Assembly (NCBI GenBank): GCA_964437465.1
Contig: CAYTGI010000003.1
Coordinates: forward strand, 23,660 to 87,659
From: JAGQLF01 sp964437465
Lineage (GTDB): Bacteria; Patescibacteriota; Dojkabacteria; J137
Direction of reading: 5' to 3'
DNA: 64,000 nucleotides
The position numbers and the translations under genes are program-made. Below, one piece after another: positions 51,659-59,791 of the stretch; the stretch's first letter is position 1, and every line of letters starts with the position of its first letter. The notes beneath the pieces are model-generated. The model searched no databases and was not told the origin of the DNA. It worked only from the letters and a program-made list of their open reading frames with translations.

Positions 51659-53533
51659 ATGGAAAAGGAAAAGATAAGAAATATTGCAATAATTGCTCAT
51701 GTTGATCACGGGAAAACAACTCTTGTAGATGCTTTCTTAAAACAATCCAATATCTTTAGGGATAATCAAGAAGAAATGAATATGGAAATGATCTTGGATA
51801 CTGGAGAGTTAGAAAGAGAAAAAGGTATTACAATCAAAGCTAAAAACATCTCAGTTGAGTACAATGAACATTTTATTAATATAATCGATACTCCAGGTCA
51901 TGCTGATTTTGGGGGTGAGGTCGAGAGAACTCTGAATATGGCTGATGGTTGCTTACTTATTGTTGATGCGCAAGAAGGGCCAATGCCTCAAACAAGATTT
52001 GTTTTGAAAAAGGCTTTAGAGTTAGGGCTTAAACCTATTGTAGTAATAAATAAAATTGATAAACCAGCCTCAAACATTGAGAGAACTTTGAGTAAAGTGC
52101 AAGATCTGTTCCTAAATTTAGCAACAGATGAAGATCAATTAGAATTTCCTGTATTTTACGGAATAGGAAGAGATGGAAAGGTTTGGGAAAAGCCTCCAGC
52201 AGATATAAACGAAGAGGCAACAATAAAACCACTTCTTGATAAGATTATTGAGTGTGTCCCAGCTCCAACGGGAGATGAAAATGCTCCATTTCAGATGCAA
52301 ATAACTACACTTGATTATGACTCTCACACTGGTAGATATCTTATTGGAAAAGTTAGAAATGGGAAAGTAAAAGTTGGGGATCAAGTAGTTGTTGCAACTC
52401 CTACTGAGGATGGTTATGAGGTTGACTCAAAAGGTTCTGTAAAATCTGTAATGGTGAAGAAAGGTTTAGTATTCACTGATACAAAAGAAGCATCAGTTGG
52501 TGAAGTTATAGCTTTAGTAGGTATAGATTCAAAAGCAATTGGTGCTACTGTTTCAAGTAAAGATAAGATTGATCCATTACCTGTAATTAAAATTTCTGAT
52601 CCTTCAGTTAGAATTAAAATTGAAGCCAATACTTCACCATTTTTAGGAAAAGAAGGAGAATTTGTTACTGCTAAGCAATTACAGTCTAGGCTTGAAAGAG
52701 AATCGGAGTTAAATATATCTTTAAACATTGAAAAGAATGATGATGGATCATTTTATGTAGCTGGAAGAGGAGATCTTCAATTAGCAATTCTTCTTGAGGA
52801 ACTACGAAGAGAAGGGTTTGAGCTACAAGTTAGAAGACCAGAAGTTATTATAAAAGAAATTGATGGTAAAAAGTATGAACCTCTTGAGGAACTATTTATA
52901 GAAGTTCCTGAAGAATATTCAGGTACAGTTTTAAATGCTGTGAACTCTAGAAAAGGAGAACTTGTTGAAATGGATACCGAAAACGGGCAAACAACAATGA
53001 ATTTTAAGATCCTAACATCTAATTTGCTTGGTTTAAGAAATAGTTTACTAACAGATACCAAAGGGAACTTAGTAATGAATAACTATCTATTAGAATATGT
53101 TCCTCTAACTAAGAAAGAAGAATTCTTTAGGAGAGGTGTACTAATTTCTTCTGATACTGGAGAAGCTGCTGCTTATGCTTTAAACACAATTCAAGAAAGA
53201 GGTGAGCTATTTATAAAACCATCTACAAAAGTTTACGAGGGAATGATTATAGGAATTAATAAATATGAACAAGATTTAGAAGTAAATCCGACAAAAGAAA
53301 GACAGAAATCAGGAGTAAGAAGGAATCAAGCAGAAATCACTCAGGTTCAGTTAAAGGGTATAAAAGAGCTTACTTTAGAATTCGCTCTACTCTTTTTAGC
53401 AAAGGATGAGATTTTAGAGGTAACACCAAAAAGTCTAAGGCTTAGAAAAGCATTCTTAAAGGCTCATGAAAGAGAATGGGCAAGTAGGGATAATCTTACT
53501 GACTACGCTAAGCAACAAATGGGGATTGGTTAA
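51659..53533 (+). CDS. typA: Ribosome-associated GTPase TypA/BipA
   Basis: The EF-G-like GTPase has AHVDHGKTTLVDAF (G1), EREKGITIKAK (switch I), DTPGHADFGGEVERTL (G3) and NKIDKP (G4). Domains II, III and V and the BipA-specific C-terminal domain follow, giving the expected 624 residues. BipA binds the ribosome near the A site and supports assembly and stress growth. The start ATG at 51659 is preceded by TATATA 6 nt upstream. The gene stands alone between the LOV gene and the prepilin operon. Confidence 0.95.
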   Translation: MEKEKIRNIAIIAHVDHGKTTLVDAFLKQSNIFRDNQEEMNMEMILDTGELEREKGITIKAKNISVEYNEHFINIIDTPGHADFGGEVERTLNMADGCLLIVDAQEGPMPQTRFVLKKALELGLKPIVVINKIDKPASNIERTLSKVQDLFLNLATDEDQLEFPVFYGIGRDGKVWEKPPADINEEATIKPLLDKIIECVPAPTGDENAPFQMQITTLDYDSHTGRYLIGKVRNGKVKVGDQVVVATPTEDGYEVDSKGSVKSVMVKKGLVFTDTKEASVGEVIALVGIDSKAIGATVSSKDKIDPLPVIKISDPSVRIKIEANTSPFLGKEGEFVTAKQLQSRLERESELNISLNIEKNDDGSFYVAGRGDLQLAILLEELRREGFELQVRRPEVIIKEIDGKKYEPLEELFIEVPEEYSGTVLNAVNSRKGELVEMDTENGQTTMNFKILTSNLLGLRNSLLTDTKGNLVMNNYLLEYVPLTKKEEFFRRGVLISSDTGEAAAYALNTIQERGELFIKPSTKVYEGMIIGINKYEQDLEVNPTKERQKSGVRRNQAEITQVQLKGIKELTLEFALLFLAKDEILEVTPKSLRLRKAFLKAHEREWASRDNLTDYAKQQMGIG

Positions 53534-53590
53534 GAGCTTAGAACAATCATACAATCAAGCTTTTGTAATATACTGAAAATATATCATATC

Positions 53591-54550
53591 TCAGATGTAT
53601 GTTACTTTTAATTCAACAATATAAATTCTCATTAAACCCCACCAGTTCTTTATAAGACCTACTCCTGTGTCTAAGTTTTGTAAATCTGTCCATTCCCAAT
53701 CAGTTGGTGCATTAATATCCTCGGTTATATCCCACCACTGTGTATATTGACCTCCTGACCCTAAGTTTGATCCAGTATTACCAGTTGCTTCATATATACT
53801 ACCTTGTGAAGTTCCATTGAAGTAAGGTGTAATGTATGCCCAAGTTTGTGTAGGATTATTCCATGCCCATTTAAATCGTAGCTCAACTTTTCTGATATTA
53901 CCTAAGTTAGTATTACAATTATGAGATGATAAAATCATTGATTCTCCCGAATCGTTATCTTGGCCACAAGTATTTACATTTCCATCAATTACATTATTAG
54001 AGTCTATATCAAATGTTTCAAAGCTGAAGGAATTGAAATGACAAACTATTTCTTTTTCAGTAGATTGTGTATTCCCTACTCGTGCGGTGGAGGTAGCTAT
54101 AGATCCATCAGAAGTTTCAGCTCCTACTAAGATACCACCACTTTCAAGTTGTCCTACATAATATTCCGAAAGATCAAGATCATTTGGGTTAATTACTAGA
54201 AAGTCAGGAATTATATCTTCTAAGTTTTGAACCAAAATCCCATCAGTAGTTATATTCGTTTCATCCACAATGGGTAATAACTCTCCTTCAACAGTAGGTA
54301 AAAAGCCTCTTCTACTAACAGAATACTCTTCAATTGAGTCTTTGATTACATTGATATTGTTTATTATTTGGGCATCAACTCCAGAGTTGATAATCTTAAT
54401 TGGGTTTAATCTGAAAATAAAAACTGTAAAAAAACCTACAATAAGTGCCACAACTATAAGAACTTCTAATAAAGTGAAGCCTGATATTTTTTTTTTGCTT
54501 TCAGCTGAGATAATAAACTCCTCATTCATTTTTATATTTACGATAATCAT
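53591..54550 (-). CDS. Prepilin-like protein with large C-terminal domain
   Basis: A type IV prepilin signal (KKKISGFTLLEVLIVVALIVGFF, cleavage after Gly, Glu at mature position 5) begins a 319-residue protein, long for a pilin. The C-terminal part is Trp/Tyr-rich (WAWNNPTQTWAYITPYFNGT, WWDITEDINAPTDWEW), suggesting a carbohydrate- or surface-binding beta-sandwich. This could be a minor pilin or a pseudopilin with a binding head. It follows the ClbS-like gene by 8 bases. It is distinct from the broken pilin at 32293. Confidence 0.82.
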   Translation of the reverse strand: MIIVNIKMNEEFIISAESKKKISGFTLLEVLIVVALIVGFFTVFIFRLNPIKIINSGVDAQIINNINVIKDSIEEYSVSRRGFLPTVEGELLPIVDETNITTDGILVQNLEDIIPDFLVINPNDLDLSEYYVGQLESGGILVGAETSDGSIATSTARVGNTQSTEKEIVCHFNSFSFETFDIDSNNVIDGNVNTCGQDNDSGESMILSSHNCNTNLGNIRKVELRFKWAWNNPTQTWAYITPYFNGTSQGSIYEATGNTGSNLGSGGQYTQWWDITEDINAPTDWEWTDLQNLDTGVGLIKNWWGLMRIYIVELKVTYI

Positions 54551-54558
54551 CCAAACAG

Positions 54559-55053
54559 TTATCCTGTTAAAAGTTTCTTAAACAAGTTATTAGCCCAATT
54601 ATAGTGACTAGAAATTGCGGAAGCAAAATAACTTCCCATTGAGGTAGTTCCAGTCCATTTATATTTTTTCTTGGTGAATAGTTCTTTTTCACTATGATCT
54701 TCAACTAATTGCATTATTTTTTTATGAGATTTTCTTAGCTTTTTTATAATTTCTTCTAAATCCATATCTTTATAGTCCTGATAAAGTTTTTCGTTAAGTT
54801 CTGGAGCTGTTTTAAATGTATATCCAGGCGCAGGAATTTCAACTTTCTCATTATTCATACCTTTCGTATACCAATTAAAAAAAAGTTCATGCCAAGCGTA
54901 AAGATGAGCAAGAATATCTTTCATCTTTCTATTATCAAAGATGTATTCATCTAGTTTTTTTTCTTCTTCCAACCTTTTTATATGTTCCTCTAATTTAGAA
55001 AACTCTTCTTCCCCAAATTCTAAAAGCTCTTTTTTTGATCTTGCTCTAGACAT
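54559..55053 (-). CDS. ClbS/DfsB family (DUF1706) protein
   Basis: The protein (164 residues) matches the family over its length: MSRARSKKELLEFGEEEF, RKMKDILAHLYAWHELFFNW, IPAPGYTFKTAPELNEKLY, KKYKWTGTTSMGSYFASA and SSHYNWA. ClbS protects DNA from colibactin by hydrolysing its warhead; other members have unknown roles. The four-helix bundle is related to DinB. It overlaps the upstream small membrane gene by 8 bases and leads into the prepilin gene. Confidence 0.9.
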   Translation of the reverse strand: MSRARSKKELLEFGEEEFSKLEEHIKRLEEEKKLDEYIFDNRKMKDILAHLYAWHELFFNWYTKGMNNEKVEIPAPGYTFKTAPELNEKLYQDYKDMDLEEIIKKLRKSHKKIMQLVEDHSEKELFTKKKYKWTGTTSMGSYFASAISSHYNWANNLFKKLLTG

Positions 55054-55312
55054 AGCTGTAGTTTAAAAAATATGCTGTTAGAATAATTCCAACAACAATC
55101 CCTAAAATTCTTCTAAACAAATTTACACCATCTTTTACTTCTAAATAGGCCCAGATAAATAAAAAGATATAGGCTAAAAGTTCTAACCCACCAATGTATT
55201 CAGGGAATAAATTACTTCTAGAAGTAATTAGAAGTAAAATAGAAGTAATAATTGGAAAGTTAGGAAATTGACCAATGATAATTTTCCCTTCTTTAGTTTT
55301 AAAAATGTTCAT
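55046..55312 (-). CDS. Small three-span membrane protein
   Basis: An 88-residue protein with three hydrophobic segments (about 15-32, 42-58, 67-85) and no known motif. TATAAT lies 7 nt before the ATG, so it leads the operon with the ClbS-like and prepilin genes. It may be an accessory membrane protein for pilus assembly or toxin defence, but that is only from context. Confidence 0.65.
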   Translation of the reverse strand: MNIFKTKEGKIIIGQFPNFPIITSILLLITSRSNLFPEYIGGLELLAYIFLFIWAYLEVKDGVNLFRRILGIVVGIILTAYFLNYSYV

Positions 55313-55319
55313 ATACAGA

Positions 55320-55325
55320 ATTATA
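55320..55325 (-). promoter_or_regulatory. -10 box of the 55312 operon
   Basis: TATAAT 7 nt before the ATG; leaderless layout. Confidence 0.55.
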
Positions 55326-55365
55326 ATACATAGATTTTCTTAGTGATATAATCTATCTCACTAAA

Positions 55366-56235
55366 ATGACAGAGAGAATAGAAGAACAACCAGTTCCAGA
55401 AGTATTTATAGAAGGTAGAAAAGCTCTATCTGCATTTTTAAGGGATGTAGAAAGTATTTACATTATTTCTTCAAAAGATCAGAGATTATTTTTAGATGCA
55501 TTAAGTGATATTGACCAGGAAGATTTTTCTCACACACTTGATTATCTCTGGAGAAAATTTACCATTTTAATTGAAGAAGAAGATATTAAAACTGTTTGTG
55601 AATATCCTCATGATTTATACCTTTCAAATGATCTTATTGTTAGAACTTTTTACTGTGAGACGATAAGTCCTAATGATTTTGCTATAAATATGTCTTTAGA
55701 TTTTAATATTAATCCTCATGAATTGGAGGTAGGTTTGGGTAACATGCTCTTGAAAGCCAATATTCAAATTAGAGTTCCAAGAACTATAGGTATGCTTCCT
55801 TCTATTTCCATTGAGACAAACTTAGTTAATATAAAGAATGGGCTGGAAAGCCCTTTAGATATGAGAGAACTTTTTGATGAATTACATATATACGATTTAT
55901 CTTCTGATTTAAAAAAGAAGGGAGATAACATATATAGAAAAGTAAGAAGCATTTTGACACCTAAAGACATGATTATTCTTCTAATACCAAAAACTTTTAA
56001 TGAATATGATTTAAGAAGGGCCTCTCAACTTTTTGTTAGTTCTAATTCAATATTTGAGATTATTTATGGAGACCCTATATCATTTGAACAAAGAGAGTTT
56101 GTAAGAAAATTACGCTTAGAAGGTATAAGTAAAGCTATAGTTGCAAGAAGAAACTTTAGACAACCATATGTAGAAAAAGAGCTACCTTATATGTACTTTG
56201 TGTCAAACACGAAAAAAGTTTTATACGAAGATTAA
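55366..56235 (+). CDS. Hypothetical cytoplasmic protein (289 aa)
   Basis: No signal peptide or membrane segment. The chain mixes helices with strands (IQIRVPRTIGMLPSISIETNLV). Aromatic and acidic residues are common, and the C-terminus is basic. I recognise no family. TATAAT lies about 15 bases before the ATG. The 3' end overlaps the convergent 56232-56879 gene by 4 bases. Confidence 0.6.
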   Translation: MTERIEEQPVPEVFIEGRKALSAFLRDVESIYIISSKDQRLFLDALSDIDQEDFSHTLDYLWRKFTILIEEEDIKTVCEYPHDLYLSNDLIVRTFYCETISPNDFAINMSLDFNINPHELEVGLGNMLLKANIQIRVPRTIGMLPSISIETNLVNIKNGLESPLDMRELFDELHIYDLSSDLKKKGDNIYRKVRSILTPKDMIILLIPKTFNEYDLRRASQLFVSSNSIFEIIYGDPISFEQREFVRKLRLEGISKAIVARRNFRQPYVEKELPYMYFVSNTKKVLYED

Positions 56236-56879
56236 ATATCTTCAATCCCTAGAATTCTAAAATCAAACTCAGGCATTGATGCTAATCTAATTACTGCTTG
56301 ATGTATAAATTCGATATCGCTAGTGTACCTGCCGAGATATAAAACTTCTACTCTATCTCCATCTGGTGTTCTAAAGCCTATTGTTGCAATATTTGCTTCT
56401 ATGAAGTCATCATGCTCAACTATTAAATCAGCAGCACCACATGATGGCCTTGCTCCCCAACACTCATTTAGTCCATACTCTTTTGCTGTTTTTAATAAAG
56501 TTTTTATATCTAAAGAATATCCACACTCTGCTACTATATTTTTTATGACTTTATCGTTCGGATCATCAGCTGCATTTACTAATCGCGTTTCATTTATAAG
56601 ATTAGCTTTTCTCTTTGCTTTAATTTCATTAAAATCTAACTCAAGTACTGAGCCGTCTCTAGACTTGACTAATATACCCATAGCTGGTGTTACCTCAATT
56701 TGAAATTCAGGGTTTGAAGGCAGATCAAGTCCTAATGAGTCAATTTCAATATCTGTTAAAGGCTCACTTTTCACATTATCATTTGGAAAATGATAACTAG
56801 AACTAACCTCTCTCATTCTAGAATCTATCTCTGCTTGAAGATAATGCTGGTCTTGTTCGTCTATTTCCTCAAATCTCAT
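56232..56879 (-). CDS. Hypothetical protein with conserved Cys/His residues
   Basis: A 215-residue soluble protein. A central segment AECGYSLDIKTLLKTAKEYG, then CWGARPSCGAADLIVEHDDF contains three cysteines in a short span, possibly for metal binding or a disulfide. TATATT lies 5 nt before the ATG. It overlaps the end of the 55366 gene by 4 bases. No family is recognised. Confidence 0.6.
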   Translation of the reverse strand: MRFEEIDEQDQHYLQAEIDSRMREVSSSYHFPNDNVKSEPLTDIEIDSLGLDLPSNPEFQIEVTPAMGILVKSRDGSVLELDFNEIKAKRKANLINETRLVNAADDPNDKVIKNIVAECGYSLDIKTLLKTAKEYGLNECWGARPSCGAADLIVEHDDFIEANIATIGFRTPDGDRVEVLYLGRYTSDIEFIHQAVIRLASMPEFDFRILGIEDI

Positions 56880-56910
56880 AGGTAAATATATATGAAATTA
56901 TTTAGTATTT

Positions 56911-57308
56911 CTATCCCTCATCTGAATCACAAACAACCTCTATTCCAATACCTTCATGATCATAGAGATCTGCGATTCTTTTTTCGAGGTATTCTATGCT
57001 AATAGTCATCTCAAAAACATCATTTATATTTACTTCTGCGCCTACAGCTCCGTCAATATGCTCACTCATTAAACCTAGAATCTCATCCTTTGGTAATCTA
57101 CGTAAATGTTCAATTTTTTTATATTCATTATCGTCCCAGGTCGGTGTGTCTTAATCATAATTTCATCATCCTCTTCATCAACAAGAACATTAATTCCACT
57201 AGCTAAATTATTTTCTAAATCCAGGTCAACAACAATGTTGTAGTTTGGTCTTAAAGGATCAGAACTGATATTAATCAAATCGCCTACTCTTAATTTATAT
57301 TGTGCCAT
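56911..57308 (-). pseudogene. Small hypothetical gene with a likely frameshift
   Basis: The frame from ATG 57308 gives VGDLINISSDPLRPNYNIVV and on to DEEDDEIMIKT, then an unlikely tail ending at 57075. If the ACAC repeat near 57150 has two extra bases, the frame goes on as PTWDDNEYKKIEHLRRLPKD and EILGLMSEHIDGAVG and ends at TAG 56911, giving a natural acidic, helical C-terminus. A Shine-Dalgarno-like AGGAAAG precedes the ATG, unusual in this window. It may be a real lesion, programmed shifting or an assembly error. Confidence 0.5.
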
Positions 57309-57564
57309 TTAACTTTCCTTTAAAAATTTAAATGTATCTCGGAATTGAATATGAACTGGATCCTCTGGATCATGATAAAGTGACTGGACACTTTTTATAC
57401 ATTAATCTTTTTATTTCTATGTTACTCATATCTTTCTAAATTACTGAATTAATATGACATCCTTTACCTTCTAAATAATGTCTATAACGAAAGGGATTTA
57501 TATTTCCTTACAATACTTGACCTTTGTTAAAGTTTCTTTGACGGGTAGTTCTATTTTTTATGAT

Positions 57565-58551
57565 CTAAACATGGTAGTTCCTCCATTGTATTTCTACTCT
57601 ACCTAATATAATTCCCCTTAATAATCTCGCTTTATCTAAGTTTGATTTAGGAAGTCTTTCTATAGAAGGGTAAGTTAAATTAAAAACATGATCAAATAAA
57701 TCTGATAAGCTAAATCTATTTCTAATATTAACTGGTTTTTCGATACCATCTATATTAAAAATTAATAAGTCATATAGCTTATCCATATCATCAGGTATTG
57801 GATTCATTTTAAGAATTCTTACTAATTCTATTCCCGCAGGACAGATTGTTGGTGAGTTATAAAATACTTTATAACCACTTTCAGATTCCAATGTTTTCAA
57901 TAATCGTCTTCTTGCCTGTAAAACGCTGTTTGAATGATTAAAATAAATTCCATGGAAGGCTATATCTGCATTTGCAATATTTCCTCCAAAATAGGTATAG
58001 ATTCTATTTAAATAACTCAGTTCTGGAGGTAAATTTTTAGTATAAAATTCAACCCAATCTGTGTATTTCCCATTCTGTCCCAGATAATCTCTTAAACTTA
58101 TAATATAGTGCCTAAACTGCACATCACTTAATCCTAAAACGTCTCTAATTTCTTCTGGAGATATTCCTTTATTTAACACTGAGTATAGCGATCTTTGTAG
58201 ATCATCAGCTCTAGCTAATTTCTTTTTAAACTTACTAAGACTTAAGTCCTTACTTATCCACTCTTCTAGGTAGGTATAAGCTTCTCTTAATTTACTTAAA
58301 TGACTTTTTTCAGTCGGTGTTAGATAACCCTTGATTAAACCTTTTTCTTTAATGACAGTATATATCTGTCCTTCATCTTGAGGAAATTCTCTATTAATAA
58401 ACCCTCGTAAAATCTCTTCTACATAAGCAGTAGTATAACCAAGAACTTCACCTACCTCTGAAACAGTAGATCCATTAGCTAATTTAGAAAGAAAAAGTCT
58501 TTCAAGTTCGTTTGCAGTTACTTCGTAGCTAATTTGTAAATCAAGAGACAT
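57565..58551 (-). CDS. Protein with repeated helix-turn-helix-like segments
   Basis: At least two segments look like HTH units: TVSEVGEVLGYTTAYVEEIL near residue 30 and SPEEIRDVLGLSDVQFRHYI near residue 130. A third helical block (ANADIAFHGIYFNHSNSVLQ) may be another. This repeat of sigma-factor-like or RNA-polymerase-associated HTH domains suggests DNA binding, but no family is clear. TATAAT lies about 20 bases upstream of the ATG. The 57309-57564 interval upstream of its end contains nothing recognisable. Confidence 0.6.
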   Translation of the reverse strand: MSLDLQISYEVTANELERLFLSKLANGSTVSEVGEVLGYTTAYVEEILRGFINREFPQDEGQIYTVIKEKGLIKGYLTPTEKSHLSKLREAYTYLEEWISKDLSLSKFKKKLARADDLQRSLYSVLNKGISPEEIRDVLGLSDVQFRHYIISLRDYLGQNGKYTDWVEFYTKNLPPELSYLNRIYTYFGGNIANADIAFHGIYFNHSNSVLQARRRLLKTLESESGYKVFYNSPTICPAGIELVRILKMNPIPDDMDKLYDLLIFNIDGIEKPVNIRNRFSLSDLFDHVFNLTYPSIERLPKSNLDKARLLRGIILGRVEIQWRNYHV

Positions 58552-58674
58552 AAAAACATTTTAAACTTGGGATTATAGCATCTATATATATAAAATAAAT
58601 AATATATATATGTAGCAAAAGCTTTTGATGCAATTTATCTTATGTTATTATTTCCCACTAGTTATTAACGACAA

Positions 58675-59181
58675 ATGGGGGAAGTTCTTAATCAAGGTAA
58701 TAAAACACATAATTCAACAGACAGAATTGATAAAACTGATAATAACTATGAAATATGTGGTAATTGTCCGTTAAATTCTTCGAATGGTAAATTGAGAGGG
58801 GAATTGAGCTGTCCTTTCGAAGGTTCTTCATATCTGACTGCTGGTAAAATATACGATGGTGGCCCATATATTGATTGTTTATATTACACATGTAGAGATG
58901 AGGGAGCTGAAGCAGCAGTTCGTGCTCTTAGGAAAGCGATTGATGAAGGTAAAGGCATTATCGAAATAGAAGTTGATGGTGAAAATGTAAAAGTTGTGAG
59001 ATTTTCTACTAGGCACAAGCCATGGAACAAAATTAGAAGATGGGTTGAAATTGATGATGATCATAGAGTTTTCATTGAAGATCCAAAGCAACCAGGTATT
59101 CTAATTGGCTCAACAAGGGTCTCAAGGTTAATAAAAGGATTATTTAAAAAAATTAAGTATAAAGTATTGGTAGAAATGTAA
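58675..59181 (+). CDS. Hypothetical cysteine-rich protein
   Basis: A 168-residue soluble protein with CGNCPLN, SCPFEG and DCLYYTC clusters in the first half, which could bind zinc or an Fe-S cluster. A basic C-terminus (RLIKGLFKKIKYKVLVEM) follows. The gene has no clear -10 box close to the ATG. No family is recognised. It is followed by a small membrane protein on the same strand. Confidence 0.55.
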   Translation: MGEVLNQGNKTHNSTDRIDKTDNNYEICGNCPLNSSNGKLRGELSCPFEGSSYLTAGKIYDGGPYIDCLYYTCRDEGAEAAVRALRKAIDEGKGIIEIEVDGENVKVVRFSTRHKPWNKIRRWVEIDDDHRVFIEDPKQPGILIGSTRVSRLIKGLFKKIKYKVLVEM

Positions 59182-59328
59182 ATGCTGAATATAAGTCTTT
59201 GGATATTAATAGAATAAGCCTAAAGACACAGTTGTTGGATCCATTTCAGCAGCAACTGGTATCAAAGTGCAGGCGTTTTAAAGACGTTTGTTTCTTGTTT
59301 TTCATAAGTATTTTTATAATAATATACA

Positions 59329-59730
59329 ATGAACTTTATATTTACTTTGCTTATTCTAACTTCCATTTTTGTAATTGCACTCTTCTCTTTCTATAATTCT
59401 TACAAGACAATTCAAAAAAATCTAATTGGTAGAACAAAAAAGATTTTTAGTTTTTTTCTCTATTTATCAATAGCAACATTTTTCTCAATTTTTTTAATTG
59501 ACTTTAGTTTCAGCGATCAGAATCTCTCAATAGCATTTACATTAAGTCTTTTGCCTAGTATTGCTTTAGTTCTATACTATAATCTCACAAAAACAAAAAT
59601 GGGGATTTTTGCAAAGGTATATTTGCTTATTATGAGCCCGGTACTAGCTATACTAGCTTTTGGAGTTCCTTTAGTTATGATTGGGATAGTATTGGCAGGT
59701 ATAGCAAGCTTAATAACTGCATTTATTTAG
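59329..59730 (+). CDS. Small four-span membrane protein; source of a duplication
   Basis: A 133-residue protein with four hydrophobic segments (about 5-25, 40-60, 70-88, 98-125). Bases 59472-59726 are repeated almost perfectly at 62090-62344 (one mismatch inside, others at the ends). This copy is the complete one. The ATG at 59329 sits after an AT-rich upstream stretch with a TATAAT-like box. The function is unknown. Confidence 0.7.
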   Translation: MNFIFTLLILTSIFVIALFSFYNSYKTIQKNLIGRTKKIFSFFLYLSIATFFSIFLIDFSFSDQNLSIAFTLSLLPSIALVLYYNLTKTKMGIFAKVYLLIMSPVLAILAFGVPLVMIGIVLAGIASLITAFI

Positions 59731-59791
59731 GATATTATGTTTTCCATCAAAACTCTCTATGTTATCTTTAATAAGAGACCCGTTTTTGACT

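Noticed and set aside
51659..53533. Minus-strand frames inside typA
   Set aside because: Low-complexity antisense frames opposite a clearly conserved gene.
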